A stretch of DNA of 64,000 bases from Prevotella sp. 10(H). Its GTDB lineage: Bacteria; Bacteroidota; Bacteroidia; Bacteroidales; Dysgonomonadaceae. Below the pieces are notes generated by a model. The model had not been told where the DNA came from. It saw only the letters and a program-made list of their open reading frames with translations, and searched no databases. Both the position numbers and the translations under genes were made by a program. Where the stretch lies: the NCBI RefSeq assembly GCF_000711235.1, contig NZ_JOMI01000007.1:186001-250000 (forward strand), in the 5' to 3' direction. Positions 52,037-61,640 of this stretch are shown here, one piece after another. Position 1 is the stretch's first letter; each line of letters begins with the position of its first letter.

Positions 52037-53038
52037 TTACCAGACAATTGCCTGATCTTCATCCGGAATCAACGTATTTATTTTGCGGTGATAAACCATC
52101 GATCCTTTAGCCCTGTATGGCAAAACATCTCCCTCTACTTTTGTAATGTCATTATATCTGTATTCCATATTTAGTGTAATATAGCGGTTCAACAAATATG
52201 GTATAACAGCATCTTTTTCTTCCCGTATTTCATAGGTTGGTTGACCAATCAGTTTGAAGCCGATTGCACTGTTTTCAGCTCTCACGGTTAAATTTCCTTT
52301 TACCACGCCTTTGTCATCTTTTTTCCCATTTTCAAATGTGGCCAGTATTTTGTATATGCCTCTGTTTTTATCCAGTTCTTCGGTAACACCGACATAGAAA
52401 AAAACTGTATTATCACTTACTACATTCGCCTGACGAGTGTTCATCGTGATATAGAAATTTGTTTCATCAGCGTAGTATACAAACATATTGGTAGCCGAAT
52501 AATTTCCGGAGTAATCATTGAAAGGCCGGATGTAAAGCAATGCTTTTCTCCATCCCTTTCGCATATTAGAGATATAAGACGGGTCGTCCTGTATGGTTAA
52601 AGGCAATACCCATTTATCTACCATATCGAGGTCGCCCAAATTAAAATCTATTACATAATTTTCTATACTTGAACCTGAGGGCATTTTACATACAGGCGAA
52701 GGAAAACTAAAATGTTTTTCATCCAGTTGCCTGTAATACAGGTCTGTACGATTGGCGAAATTCTCCTGATTCAGAATAGGCAATGTATCATTGTCAACTC
52801 CGATTTTAATTTCCAGATCTTTTTTATTCTTTTGGGTTCCGCTAATTACTACAGGCAGATTATATGAAACAATACCTTCGGGCTTATAGCGTAAGTATAC
52901 ATTTGAGACGCCATCGCCGTGGATAGGGGCTTTCAGTCCGACCATTTGGGTGTATAATTCGTCGTCCACATCATCATTGCAGGAATGAAATGCGAATAAT
53001 GCACTTAACAGTACTATATAAATATATAATTTTTTCAT
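52037..53038 (-). CDS. DUF1735/DUF4973-like surface lipoprotein of the PUL
   Basis: A 333-residue lipoprotein (C20 in FAFHSCNDD). The opening after the signal, DELYTQMVGLKAPIHGDGVSNVYLRYKPEGIVSYNLPVVISGTQ, matches the N-terminal domain seen in BT_3987-like DUF1735 proteins; the C-terminal ~150 residues resemble DUF4973. Proteins of this type follow SusD and are thought to be surface glycan-binding proteins. It starts 33 nt after the susD stop. The exact family of the C-terminal half is less certain. Confidence 0.75.
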   Translation of the reverse strand: MKKLYIYIVLLSALFAFHSCNDDVDDELYTQMVGLKAPIHGDGVSNVYLRYKPEGIVSYNLPVVISGTQKNKKDLEIKIGVDNDTLPILNQENFANRTDLYYRQLDEKHFSFPSPVCKMPSGSSIENYVIDFNLGDLDMVDKWVLPLTIQDDPSYISNMRKGWRKALLYIRPFNDYSGNYSATNMFVYYADETNFYITMNTRQANVVSDNTVFFYVGVTEELDKNRGIYKILATFENGKKDDKGVVKGNLTVRAENSAIGFKLIGQPTYEIREEKDAVIPYLLNRYITLNMEYRYNDITKVEGDVLPYRAKGSMVYHRKINTLIPDEDQAIVW

Positions 53039-53071
53039 CTTATTTTCTTTGATATTAATTGTTTAACAATA

Positions 53072-55060
53072 TCAGTCGTATGTTTGCCATCCCGGTATCT
53101 GAGTCAGGTTCTTATTTCTTTGCAACTCGGTAAAACTGACCGGCCAGAAATACATCTTGCGGGTAAAGGTTGTCGGGAATTGCGGTATTTCTACCCTGTC
53201 GTAGAACTTTTCGGCATTCTCTGTCGTCATCAGGGTATTACAGCCGTACATTATCTGAGATTCTTCTACAGGAGCATCTTTCCAACGTCTGACATCGAAG
53301 AAACGCTGATTTTCACCCATTAACTCGATTTGACGTTCACGCTTAATTGCTTTCTGCAACTTATTGTAGTCGGCATATATATCGGCTGTAAAATCGGGAA
53401 CTCCCGCTCTTATGCGTACTTGAGAAAGTGCACTACTGATATCGGGTGTATTTCTGGAAATAGGATATGTTTCCGTTCCATCCCATGACGGAATCTGATA
53501 TGTAGATGTCAATTCGTTCAGGGCTTCGGCATACATCAACAGGATGTCGGCATAACGAATGGCAAGGTCAACTTTCGGATAAATTCTTCCTCCTCCCAGT
53601 TCATTATCTTTAGGGTTAACGAATTTCATCATTCCTATACCGGTAGGCAGCCAGCGTTCGCCTGAGTCACGTCCTTCAAGTTCACCCCTGTAATACCATG
53701 CACGTTTGTTCAGGTAATCGGTCTGGCGTGCGCTGGCTCCGGGCCATACAGCACCGTTGTATGCTACAGAAGCATAGAACCGTGGTTCGCGATTAGCATA
53801 TTCTTTCCAGACACCTTCTTTCAGCGGTGGATATATGCCTTTTGTTTCTTCGTCTGCCGTAACAAAACCTTTCATACTGTTTTTAGTATCGAAAGGCGTT
53901 CCATCGTTCATGCTGTATGCATCGCATTGCTTTCCGGTTATTCCGTGACAATTGAATCCGCCCAGTCCCTGAGGCATCTGATGCCTTGTTAATGAAACGA
54001 TTCCATACTCATAGTATGTCTGATTCTCTCCCCGTGAAAATATCAGTTCCGGATTTTCTACTACGTATAAGTCTCCGTTAAACAACGAGCGATATGATTC
54101 GAAAGGGTCTATATTCGCCCATCCTGCAGGGAAATCTTTATCCGAATGTTTCGGGTGGTGCGGTGGGATTATGGTTGCCGGATAAGCAACACTACCTGTA
54201 GCACGTTTGGTGGCCGTATATAGCCTGTACACAGGAGCCCCGTCGCTTTTCAGGTTGATTACATCATAAGCAGCCGCTGCGGCTCTTGCCCATTTACTTT
54301 CGTCATAAGTCTGTGATATCAGTTGCTTACCTGTATGATCGGTGAAATCTGCCATTTCGGTATTCCCATTGGCTAAAGGACTTGCAGCATACAGAAGCGC
54401 CTTTGCCCGTGTTGCCAGTGCGGCTCCGCGTGTAGGACGGGAAGCGCTGCGGATATCCCTTTTGTAAGGAAGGTCTTTAGCTGCCAGTTCCATCTCTTTT
54501 GCGATATAGTCTGCGCATTCGTCATAGGTATTACGGGGGAGAGAAAGCTTATCATATTCGGCATCATAATCCAGTCCTTCATCCGGAAGAATAGGAACAG
54601 GACCGTATTTACGTAAAAGCAACCAGTAATAATATCCCCTTACAAAACGTGCCTGTGCTTTCACGTCGGCAAGTTCTTCCGGAGTATAATCTTCATTTAT
54701 ATCTACTTTTTGTAAAAGTATGGATGCCTGACGGATGCCCTGAAAAGATTGCGTCCAATCGCTAAAATACCATCCGGGCTGGTAAGTGCCCGCTTTCATA
54801 CTTCTGCAATTTCCTCCTTCAGTATAGTAAATATCATCTCCACAGTTGGTGATTGTATATTCCTGATGCCCTATTTCGAGATTGTAGAGTAATAAATGCT
54901 TGTAGGCATTTGCCAACCATTGCTCCGTATAATCCCTACTTTTAAATATACGGTCTTCGGTTTGCAAGTCTTCAAAATAATGGTCGACTGAAAGGAAGTC
55001 GGAGCATGAAGAAAAGCTGAAAGTCAGCAATAAGCTTAATATAATATGTTTTATTTTCAT
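53072..55060 (-). CDS. SusD/RagB outer-membrane nutrient-binding lipoprotein
   Basis: A 662-residue SusD homologue, on the long side. Lipoprotein signal with C19 (FSFSSCSDFL). The TPR-containing N-terminal half includes ARFVRGYYYWLLLRKYGPVPILPDEGLDYDAEYDKLSLPRNTYDECADYI, and the C-terminal RagB domain includes LRYADILLMYAEALNEL-type segments and IKRERQIELMGENQRFFDVRRW. SusD caps the partner SusC pore and binds the glycan. It starts 10 nt after the susC stop. Confidence 0.95.
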   Translation of the reverse strand: MKIKHIILSLLLTFSFSSCSDFLSVDHYFEDLQTEDRIFKSRDYTEQWLANAYKHLLLYNLEIGHQEYTITNCGDDIYYTEGGNCRSMKAGTYQPGWYFSDWTQSFQGIRQASILLQKVDINEDYTPEELADVKAQARFVRGYYYWLLLRKYGPVPILPDEGLDYDAEYDKLSLPRNTYDECADYIAKEMELAAKDLPYKRDIRSASRPTRGAALATRAKALLYAASPLANGNTEMADFTDHTGKQLISQTYDESKWARAAAAAYDVINLKSDGAPVYRLYTATKRATGSVAYPATIIPPHHPKHSDKDFPAGWANIDPFESYRSLFNGDLYVVENPELIFSRGENQTYYEYGIVSLTRHQMPQGLGGFNCHGITGKQCDAYSMNDGTPFDTKNSMKGFVTADEETKGIYPPLKEGVWKEYANREPRFYASVAYNGAVWPGASARQTDYLNKRAWYYRGELEGRDSGERWLPTGIGMMKFVNPKDNELGGGRIYPKVDLAIRYADILLMYAEALNELTSTYQIPSWDGTETYPISRNTPDISSALSQVRIRAGVPDFTADIYADYNKLQKAIKRERQIELMGENQRFFDVRRWKDAPVEESQIMYGCNTLMTTENAEKFYDRVEIPQFPTTFTRKMYFWPVSFTELQRNKNLTQIPGWQTYD

Positions 55061-55070
55061 AAGTCGTATA

Positions 55071-58000
55071 TTAAATATTGATAGTCAATCCTAACGTAAA
55101 AGTTCTGCTTAACGGGTATCTCTGGCCATTGGAACTGCCTAGTTCGGGATCCCATAATTTAAACTTCGAGAAAGTGAGCAGGTTGGTTGCCATAAAGTAT
55201 AATCTGGCATCTTTCAACATAATCTTGTTTGTTATCTTATTAGGAAGCCTGTATCCTATCTCAAGGTTTTTCAGGCGCAGGTATTTACCGTCTCGCAGCC
55301 AATATGTAGAGCTTCTGTAATTATTTGCATTTCCATTAAAACTCAGCCGTGGATATTCTGCATTCACATCTTCATTTTCTCCAAGAATCCAGCGGTTAGA
55401 TTTCACTACATCTGTCAGGATATTGCCCCAGTCACCCGAACTGAACGGGTAAACCGTGAATCCGTCGATAAAGAATGACGACTTGCCCGCCCCCTGAAAT
55501 AATATGTTGAAATCGAAATTATTCCATTCTACAGCAAGACCTAATCCATAAATCAGATTGGGCTTTGCCGTGGAACCGATAGGAACGACATCGTTATCGT
55601 CGATTTTACCGTCTCCGTTTACATCTTTGTATTTGATATCTCCTGGCATTACGTCACCGAATGTCTGTGTGGGGCTATCACGTATGTCTTCATAATCTTT
55701 AAACAGCCCTTCCGCTATTAAACCTCTGTTCTGATTGATTCGGTAACCGGCCCGCATAGTATAAGGGTAATTGCTGTACTGTTCGTCGGCTTCGCGTATT
55801 TCATTCTTACTATATGTAAAGTTACCGCGCAATGCGAGTTTCACCTTATCGATAGTATGATGAACTGCGAAATTGCCATCGAAGCCTTTCAGTAAAGTAG
55901 ACCCCAGATTAGCTTTCGGTACAGTTCCCTGCAGTCCGACGATAGCAGGAATATAATTGCGGTCCATGTATATACCCGTACGCTTTTCGTAGAAATAATC
56001 GACGGTAAGGTTGAATTTATCATTGAATATATATACGTCGAGTCCTACGTCGTGCTTCTTAGATTTTTCCCATGTAACATCCTTAGATGATATAATGCTG
56101 TAAGTAAGATCGCTGAAAGGGTAGGGACTATCTATATCTCCCCAGTTGTATCCGTCTTTCCATCTTTCTTTTCCGTTATCGGCATCCTTATTATAGGCTT
56201 TCGAAACGAACGAAGAGAAATACGGAAACCTGTTGTTGGAGTCGGTAATATTATCATTACCAACCTCACCGTAAGAGTAACGTATTTTGAACATTGTCAG
56301 CCAGTCGAATTTCTTTTTAATAAAGTCTTCTTCTGCAACATTCCATGCTACTGAAAATGCGGGAAAGAATCCGAACTGATGACCTTTGGCGAAATTCTCC
56401 GAACCGTTGTACCCGAAGTTGAAATCGAACAGATAACGGGACTTCCATGAATAAGTAAATCGCCCGGCTAATGTCTGGTTGCGTTTTTCTATGCCTGCAC
56501 GTATATCATCTCCTACATTCGCGGTATTCTTATTGGCTCCCTGAGTGTATTTTATAGTTGTGCCGACCCGGTGGTCTGTATTGAATGCACGATCGTAATT
56601 GAGTTCGGCTTCAAAGTTAGTTCTTCTGCTTCCGTTCGATCCGGAACTTTGAGACATAAGCATTTCGGCCATTACCCTCGTAAAGTCGATCTCTCCTGCA
56701 GAATTACGCCTGCGGCTGGCCTTCCATAATTCAGGAATCTTTCTTCGCTGAATATTGTTATCGTTAAATGTATCGAAACCGAATCGCCCGGTAAATTTTA
56801 GTCCTTGTGTTATGAAACCTAGATTCTGTTCCAGTACGGCATTTGTCTGTATGGTATTTTTCCAAGACTCATTATATCCCGATTGTGTAGACATAACCCA
56901 TGGATTTGTTCTGACTCCCTCTCCATATGATGGGAAATATCCATTGGAATACTTAATAGGAATCGCTATGGGGTTTTGCCCTAAGGCACTATGCCAGATA
57001 TCATCCTGACTAAATCCCGGCTGGTTTTGTCTTTCCAAGGCTCCGGATACCCCGACTTTAAGCAGTGTTGATTTGGTGATATCAATATCTAAATTGAGAC
57101 GATAGTTCCAGCGGCTATAATTGGTGTTTGTCTTGTAATCCTTTACTGCATTATCTGCACGGAACATACCGCCTTCATCTACATAACTGGTAGAAACAAA
57201 GTAACGGGCTGTTTCCCCACCACCGCTCAGATCGATGTTGGCCCGATAGGTAGGCGCTCCGTCCTTTAACAATAAGTCCAGCCAGTCTACATTCGGATAC
57301 AGGTCTGCATCGAGTCCTGAACGATAGAGGTCTAACTCCTGATTTGAGAACGACGGCTGCAGATTTCTTGTTGTTCTGGCTTCATTGAGTAATAAAGCAT
57401 AGGTATGCCCGTCAACAAATTCAGGTGTAAAAGTACGTGAACTATATGATACTTCTGCTTTAGCGTTTACGGATATTTTACCCGACCGCCCACGTTTTGT
57501 AGTTACTAATATAACGCCGTTTGCTCCGCGTGAACCATATATCGCAGTGGTCGATGCATCTTTCAGAACGGAGAAGGATTCGATATCTTCCACATTAATT
57601 TCGTTCAGGTTTCGTTCGAAACCATCTACCAGTACCAGAGCACTGGAGCCTGCTCCGAATGTTGAGATGCCCCGTACCCAGAATTCAGATGTGTTTTGCC
57701 CGGGCTGCCCTGATGTCTGCATAGCCAGTACTCCGGCGACATTTCCGGCTAAGGCATTGGTGATGCTGGAAGACGAAGTCTTCAATAAACCGACATCCAC
57801 AGTAGATATAGCTCCTGTCAGGGTTGCCTTTTTCTGAGGTCCGGTTCCTGTTATGGTAACTTCTTCGATAACATTGCTTACATCCTCTTTCAATACAATT
57901 TTAAGTTCTGTATTTGTATCTTTTATCTGAACTTCTTGTTTTACAAAACCAATATAGGTGATAACCAATTGAGAATATGCATTGACTGTAATCTTGAATT

Positions 58001-58181
58001 TACCGTCAGCATCGGTGATTACACCCAGACCTACCGTGTTTTTTACAGAAACACTCGCTCCTATCAAGGGTTCGTCGGCTACATCCGTAACCCTGCCTGT
58101 TACCTCGACCTTAGCAGTCTGGGAATGGGCATTGAGAGCATATATTGAAAGGCATAAAATAATTAATATATATTTCTTCAT
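55071..58181 (-). CDS. SusC/RagA TonB-dependent outer-membrane transporter
   Basis: A 1036-residue SusC-like transporter: signal peptide to about residue 20, a carboxypeptidase-regulatory-like domain at about 26-105 (VTGRVTDVADEPLIGASVSVKN), a plug domain at about 115-235 with GISTFGAGSSALVLVDGFERNLNEINVEDIESFSVLKDAS and TAIYGSRGANGVILVTTKRG, then the 22-strand barrel ending RTFTLGLTINI. No N-terminal anti-sigma-interaction extension is present. It imports oligosaccharides with the SusD encoded next. The IPT/TIG gene precedes it by 24 nt. Confidence 0.96.
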   Translation of the reverse strand: MKKYILIILCLSIYALNAHSQTAKVEVTGRVTDVADEPLIGASVSVKNTVGLGVITDADGKFKITVNAYSQLVITYIGFVKQEVQIKDTNTELKIVLKEDVSNVIEEVTITGTGPQKKATLTGAISTVDVGLLKTSSSSITNALAGNVAGVLAMQTSGQPGQNTSEFWVRGISTFGAGSSALVLVDGFERNLNEINVEDIESFSVLKDASTTAIYGSRGANGVILVTTKRGRSGKISVNAKAEVSYSSRTFTPEFVDGHTYALLLNEARTTRNLQPSFSNQELDLYRSGLDADLYPNVDWLDLLLKDGAPTYRANIDLSGGGETARYFVSTSYVDEGGMFRADNAVKDYKTNTNYSRWNYRLNLDIDITKSTLLKVGVSGALERQNQPGFSQDDIWHSALGQNPIAIPIKYSNGYFPSYGEGVRTNPWVMSTQSGYNESWKNTIQTNAVLEQNLGFITQGLKFTGRFGFDTFNDNNIQRRKIPELWKASRRRNSAGEIDFTRVMAEMLMSQSSGSNGSRRTNFEAELNYDRAFNTDHRVGTTIKYTQGANKNTANVGDDIRAGIEKRNQTLAGRFTYSWKSRYLFDFNFGYNGSENFAKGHQFGFFPAFSVAWNVAEEDFIKKKFDWLTMFKIRYSYGEVGNDNITDSNNRFPYFSSFVSKAYNKDADNGKERWKDGYNWGDIDSPYPFSDLTYSIISSKDVTWEKSKKHDVGLDVYIFNDKFNLTVDYFYEKRTGIYMDRNYIPAIVGLQGTVPKANLGSTLLKGFDGNFAVHHTIDKVKLALRGNFTYSKNEIREADEQYSNYPYTMRAGYRINQNRGLIAEGLFKDYEDIRDSPTQTFGDVMPGDIKYKDVNGDGKIDDNDVVPIGSTAKPNLIYGLGLAVEWNNFDFNILFQGAGKSSFFIDGFTVYPFSSGDWGNILTDVVKSNRWILGENEDVNAEYPRLSFNGNANNYRSSTYWLRDGKYLRLKNLEIGYRLPNKITNKIMLKDARLYFMATNLLTFSKFKLWDPELGSSNGQRYPLSRTFTLGLTINI

Positions 58182-58205
58182 ATTATGTTCGGGATTAAGG
58201 TTAAA

Positions 58206-59633
58206 CTATTCTACTGAAATACATCGTATGCGTCTGTTGCCTACCGATCCATCCCAGTTTCCACGTTCCGAAATATAAAATATCTCTTCTTCTTCGTCGT
58301 AAGCTATTCCCGACGGTTTATAGAAACGGGCTTCCTTGCGTAGGTCGCCGTCAATGTATCCATAAGCATGTTCATCTAGTCCTACGCTACCACGGCCTGC
58401 GTATGTCTCTACCAATCCGCTCGGAGTTATCTTTCTGATACAGTGATTATCCACATCGCATAAATAGAAATCATAAATATCATCTTTACCTTCTTTTACA
58501 TAATCGGGGTTTTTAACGAACACACCTTGATGTATATAGCTAAATCGCGCGCCTGCCCCCGGAGCATCCAAATAACCACTATTACTCATGGTTCCGACAT
58601 GCACGGTAGGCCTTAGTAGTTCTTGAGTGGTCTTATCATATACTGATTTTTGTACACAATTGAAGCCCATGAGATAGGCGTATCGCCCGTCGGGATGCAT
58701 CACCATTTTTGTTTGCGATCCTTGATTTTCCCTTACATTGTATAATTGTTTGGGTTCCCATTCTTTTTTCTCCGTATTGTATTGCCCGTTGGCTTTCATT
58801 ACAGCAGCATTGTAATAGGTATTGTAGAATAGTACTGCGTCTTTGGGGTGGGAGATAACGGAATAGGTTGTTCTGTCGTAGATGTAAGGATATACTTTTC
58901 TGAACGATTCAGTTCTGAGGGCATAGGAAATAGCAACCATATCGCGGGTATTCTGACCATTGTCATCGGTAAAAAACATTGTGTCACGGTCGGCACTGTA
59001 GCAGATTGTCTGCATGATATCAAACGAGCCCTGACCGTTTGTAACTACAGTCGATACATCCTCACGTCCGAGGTCGATTTTTCGCAAGGCTTTGCCATGT
59101 TCGCATACATACAGAATTTTGTCTTCTCCATCTTTATCGAATTCGATCCAGAACGGGTCGTCAAATTGTGCTTTTTCATAGTTGCCGTCGATCATGGAAG
59201 ATTCACCCAACTCGTTCACATAGCCACAAAGAGTGGTAACGGTGGTAATGGGTGTATATTTAAATTTCTTTTCAAACTGGTATTCTACAGCAGGGTTTCC
59301 TCCTTCATCATCTATCTGAATCTCAATTTCTCCGCCATAGGCTCTGCGCGGAACCATACAGTAGATAGTTGTACCGTTTGAACCGATGACCTTCGCAACT
59401 TTACCTCCTATTTTTACATGGATTTTGGAAGCATCCGATCCGAAATTACTACCTGTAATGTAAAGTTCTGTTCGTGTCGGTCCTTCTGTCGGGGAAAAGC
59501 TTTTAAACTCTACAGGTTTTGAAGGATCGTAACTTCCTTTATCATCCGAGTCGCTACAGCTGACGATCAGAATCAGGACAATGGAAGTCATCAAAGCTCT
59601 AAACAGCAAATAAATTTTCTTCTTCTTTTTCAT
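58206..59633 (-). CDS. IPT/TIG-NHL surface lipoprotein
   Basis: A 475-residue lipoprotein (C26 in LIVSCSDSD). Residues about 40-125 form an IPT/TIG immunoglobulin-like domain (FKSFSPTEGPTRTELYITGSNFGSDASKIHVKIGG). Residues about 135-475 form NHL/beta-propeller-like repeats with ARFSYIHQGVFV and ARFYKPSGIAYDEEEEIFYISE...RIRCIS units. Such proteins are common in PULs, where they may bind glycan at the surface. It is the first gene of the PUL transcript that continues into SusC and SusD. Confidence 0.85.
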   Translation of the reverse strand: MKKKKKIYLLFRALMTSIVLILIVSCSDSDDKGSYDPSKPVEFKSFSPTEGPTRTELYITGSNFGSDASKIHVKIGGKVAKVIGSNGTTIYCMVPRRAYGGEIEIQIDDEGGNPAVEYQFEKKFKYTPITTVTTLCGYVNELGESSMIDGNYEKAQFDDPFWIEFDKDGEDKILYVCEHGKALRKIDLGREDVSTVVTNGQGSFDIMQTICYSADRDTMFFTDDNGQNTRDMVAISYALRTESFRKVYPYIYDRTTYSVISHPKDAVLFYNTYYNAAVMKANGQYNTEKKEWEPKQLYNVRENQGSQTKMVMHPDGRYAYLMGFNCVQKSVYDKTTQELLRPTVHVGTMSNSGYLDAPGAGARFSYIHQGVFVKNPDYVKEGKDDIYDFYLCDVDNHCIRKITPSGLVETYAGRGSVGLDEHAYGYIDGDLRKEARFYKPSGIAYDEEEEIFYISERGNWDGSVGNRRIRCISVE

Positions 59634-59960
59634 ACTGATTAAATTTAAGTTAAGACCAATATTTTTACTCCTCTAAATCTGATGTAGTGGTTGGCAACAG
59701 ATCTAAAGTGTACCTTTCAGAAAGACATTCTTTCTTTACGGCAATAGATTCACAATATTAAAAAATGAGATTTCAGGGCATTTTTTTCTTCATCATATAA
59801 ATGCTTGATTTGTACATGTTTTTCATTTCTTAGATAAGGTTGTTCCGGTGTAAGCTAAACATCAATATTCCTTACCTTAAACTAGTAACACACGTGAATG
59901 GAAAAAGTATTATCCTATTTATGCAAAAAAGATGTTTTCTGCCAATTTTTACTTTAATAA
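59634..59960. other. Gap between two SusCD-type transcription units
   Basis: The promoter of the IPT/TIG gene must lie here, but no minus-strand TAnnTTTG match was found. No ORF is credible. Confidence 0.5.
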
Positions 59961-59965
59961 TCAGA

Positions 59966-59989
59966 AAGCGAAAGCCTACACTTTCGCTT
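59966..59989. terminator. Hairpin after the second susD gene
   Basis: AAGCGAAAG (59966-59974) pairs exactly with CTTTCGCTT (59981-59989), 6-nt loop, 24 nt past the susD stop at 60013. The following minus-strand sequence is only moderately U-rich. Confidence 0.55.
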
Positions 59990-60012
59990 CTCAATTCAAA
60001 TTATACTTAAAA

Positions 60013-61629
60013 TTAGTATCCCGGGTTTTGCTTCATATTAGGGTTAGATGTTATTTCACCTCTCGGTATAGGAAACCGGATATCCCTTTCCGGCCTGTAT
60101 TTGCGGACTTCAACCTCATAGGGTTGACCGGTGATGGGATTGAATGCCCCGTAAACTTGCCCGTTCATAACCGTATTTGCAATATTCCAGCGCCGTATGT
60201 CGTAGAATCGCCGCCCTTCGAAAGCAGTTTCTGCCTGACGTTCGCGTCTTACCAGCTCTCTCAGTTTTTGCAGAGTATTGTATACAGAGGTATTTACATC
60301 GGGCATCTTCGCTCTGTTTCTTATCATGTTGAGATAGGTAATGACATCGGGATTCTTCCAATCACCGGATTCAATTAACGCCTCGACATAATTGAGTAGT
60401 ACTTCGGCATAACGGATGAGCATATAATCCAGTGACCTGCCTCCGTAGCGGTCTCTGGTATCCAGATATTTTTTGACCCAGAATCCTGTAGAAGTTGAAT
60501 GCTGCAATCCTATGCGGTCGAGGTTCAGATTGTTTTCCGAAAACGGATCGAGTTCCTGCCCGTCATAAATTTCACCCGGACATAATACCGATACACCGAA
60601 TCGTGGATCCCTGTTGTTTTTATAGTTAGGCGTCTCTATATAGATGGCTAATGAGTCTTCTCCTAATTCATATATTGTTTTGCCCTGCTTTGTTTCAAAG
60701 TTGTTTACAGCCGAATTGGTAGGAGATGTGCTGATTTCTCCGCCCAGACTGTGAGGTGCAAATCTTTGCCATGCATCCCTGCAACCATACGACCTGATCA
60801 TGATGCGTTCTTTATTATTGTCATTATTCCCACTATACGTAAAAAGTGTCGAATAATCAGGCCATAGCTCATATAAAGGAGAACCTGTAGGATTTCCTTC
60901 TCCATCGGTCTCGCGTAAATCCATAATTTTTTTTGCATATTCTGCTGCAATGTCATATTTATGGTAGTGGAGTGCCAGACGGCTTATTAAAGCCCAACAG
61001 GCAGCTTTGGATATACGCTCTTTATCTGCAGGATCATATTTTGCAGGAAGCCCATTTGCTGCTTCCCTGAATTCGGATATAATAAAATTATAGCATTCCT
61101 CTTCCGTATTGCGGGCTAGTTTGTTTTCCGCAGGGGTTATTGTTTTTTGTACTATCGGTATACCCCCGAAATACAAGAGCAGTTCCATATGATGAAATGC
61201 CCTGAGAGCCTTTGCTTCGTGTATATATCTTTTCTTTAGCTCTTCATTAGTCATATACACTCTGTGAATATTCTCCAACAAGCGGTTTGCAGAACGGATA
61301 TTTATATAATTATCCTGCCACATATGAAGAGCAACACCCCAATCGGAATTCTGCAGACTTTTAGTAAATTGCGGATAGTCGTTCGAATAATTTTGTCTGC
61401 CTACAGCTTCATCACTTAGCCCTATTATCAGCATGGCATTTCTGCCCGATGTTCCTTCCGGCAGTCCCTGATATGCTATTTGCAAAGCGTTTCGTGCATT
61501 CTCTTCGGTTTCCCACCATTTGTCATCGGTGGTAAATGAGCCCGGATTATCTTTTGTGAGGAAATCTTCACAAGAGATAGAGATTATGGATAAGATTATT
61601 AATATAAGGTATATATATAGATTTTTCAT
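60013..61629 (-). CDS. SusD/RagB lipoprotein of the second pair
   Basis: A 538-residue SusD homologue of usual length. Lipoprotein signal with C20 (IISISCEDFL), followed by the typical TKDNPGSFTTDDKWWETEENARNALQIAYQG. Middle segments include EAKALRAFHHMELLLYFGGIPIV, and the C-terminal RagB part contains LIRYAEVLLNYVEALIESGDW, LRELVRRERQAETAFEGRRFYDIRRW and the terminal segment IPRGEITSNPNMKQNPGY, a regular SusD ending. It starts 11 nt after the susC stop and forms a transporter pair with it. Confidence 0.96.
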   Translation of the reverse strand: MKNLYIYLILIILSIISISCEDFLTKDNPGSFTTDDKWWETEENARNALQIAYQGLPEGTSGRNAMLIIGLSDEAVGRQNYSNDYPQFTKSLQNSDWGVALHMWQDNYINIRSANRLLENIHRVYMTNEELKKRYIHEAKALRAFHHMELLLYFGGIPIVQKTITPAENKLARNTEEECYNFIISEFREAANGLPAKYDPADKERISKAACWALISRLALHYHKYDIAAEYAKKIMDLRETDGEGNPTGSPLYELWPDYSTLFTYSGNNDNNKERIMIRSYGCRDAWQRFAPHSLGGEISTSPTNSAVNNFETKQGKTIYELGEDSLAIYIETPNYKNNRDPRFGVSVLCPGEIYDGQELDPFSENNLNLDRIGLQHSTSTGFWVKKYLDTRDRYGGRSLDYMLIRYAEVLLNYVEALIESGDWKNPDVITYLNMIRNRAKMPDVNTSVYNTLQKLRELVRRERQAETAFEGRRFYDIRRWNIANTVMNGQVYGAFNPITGQPYEVEVRKYRPERDIRFPIPRGEITSNPNMKQNPGY

Positions 61630-61640
61630 AATACGTATAT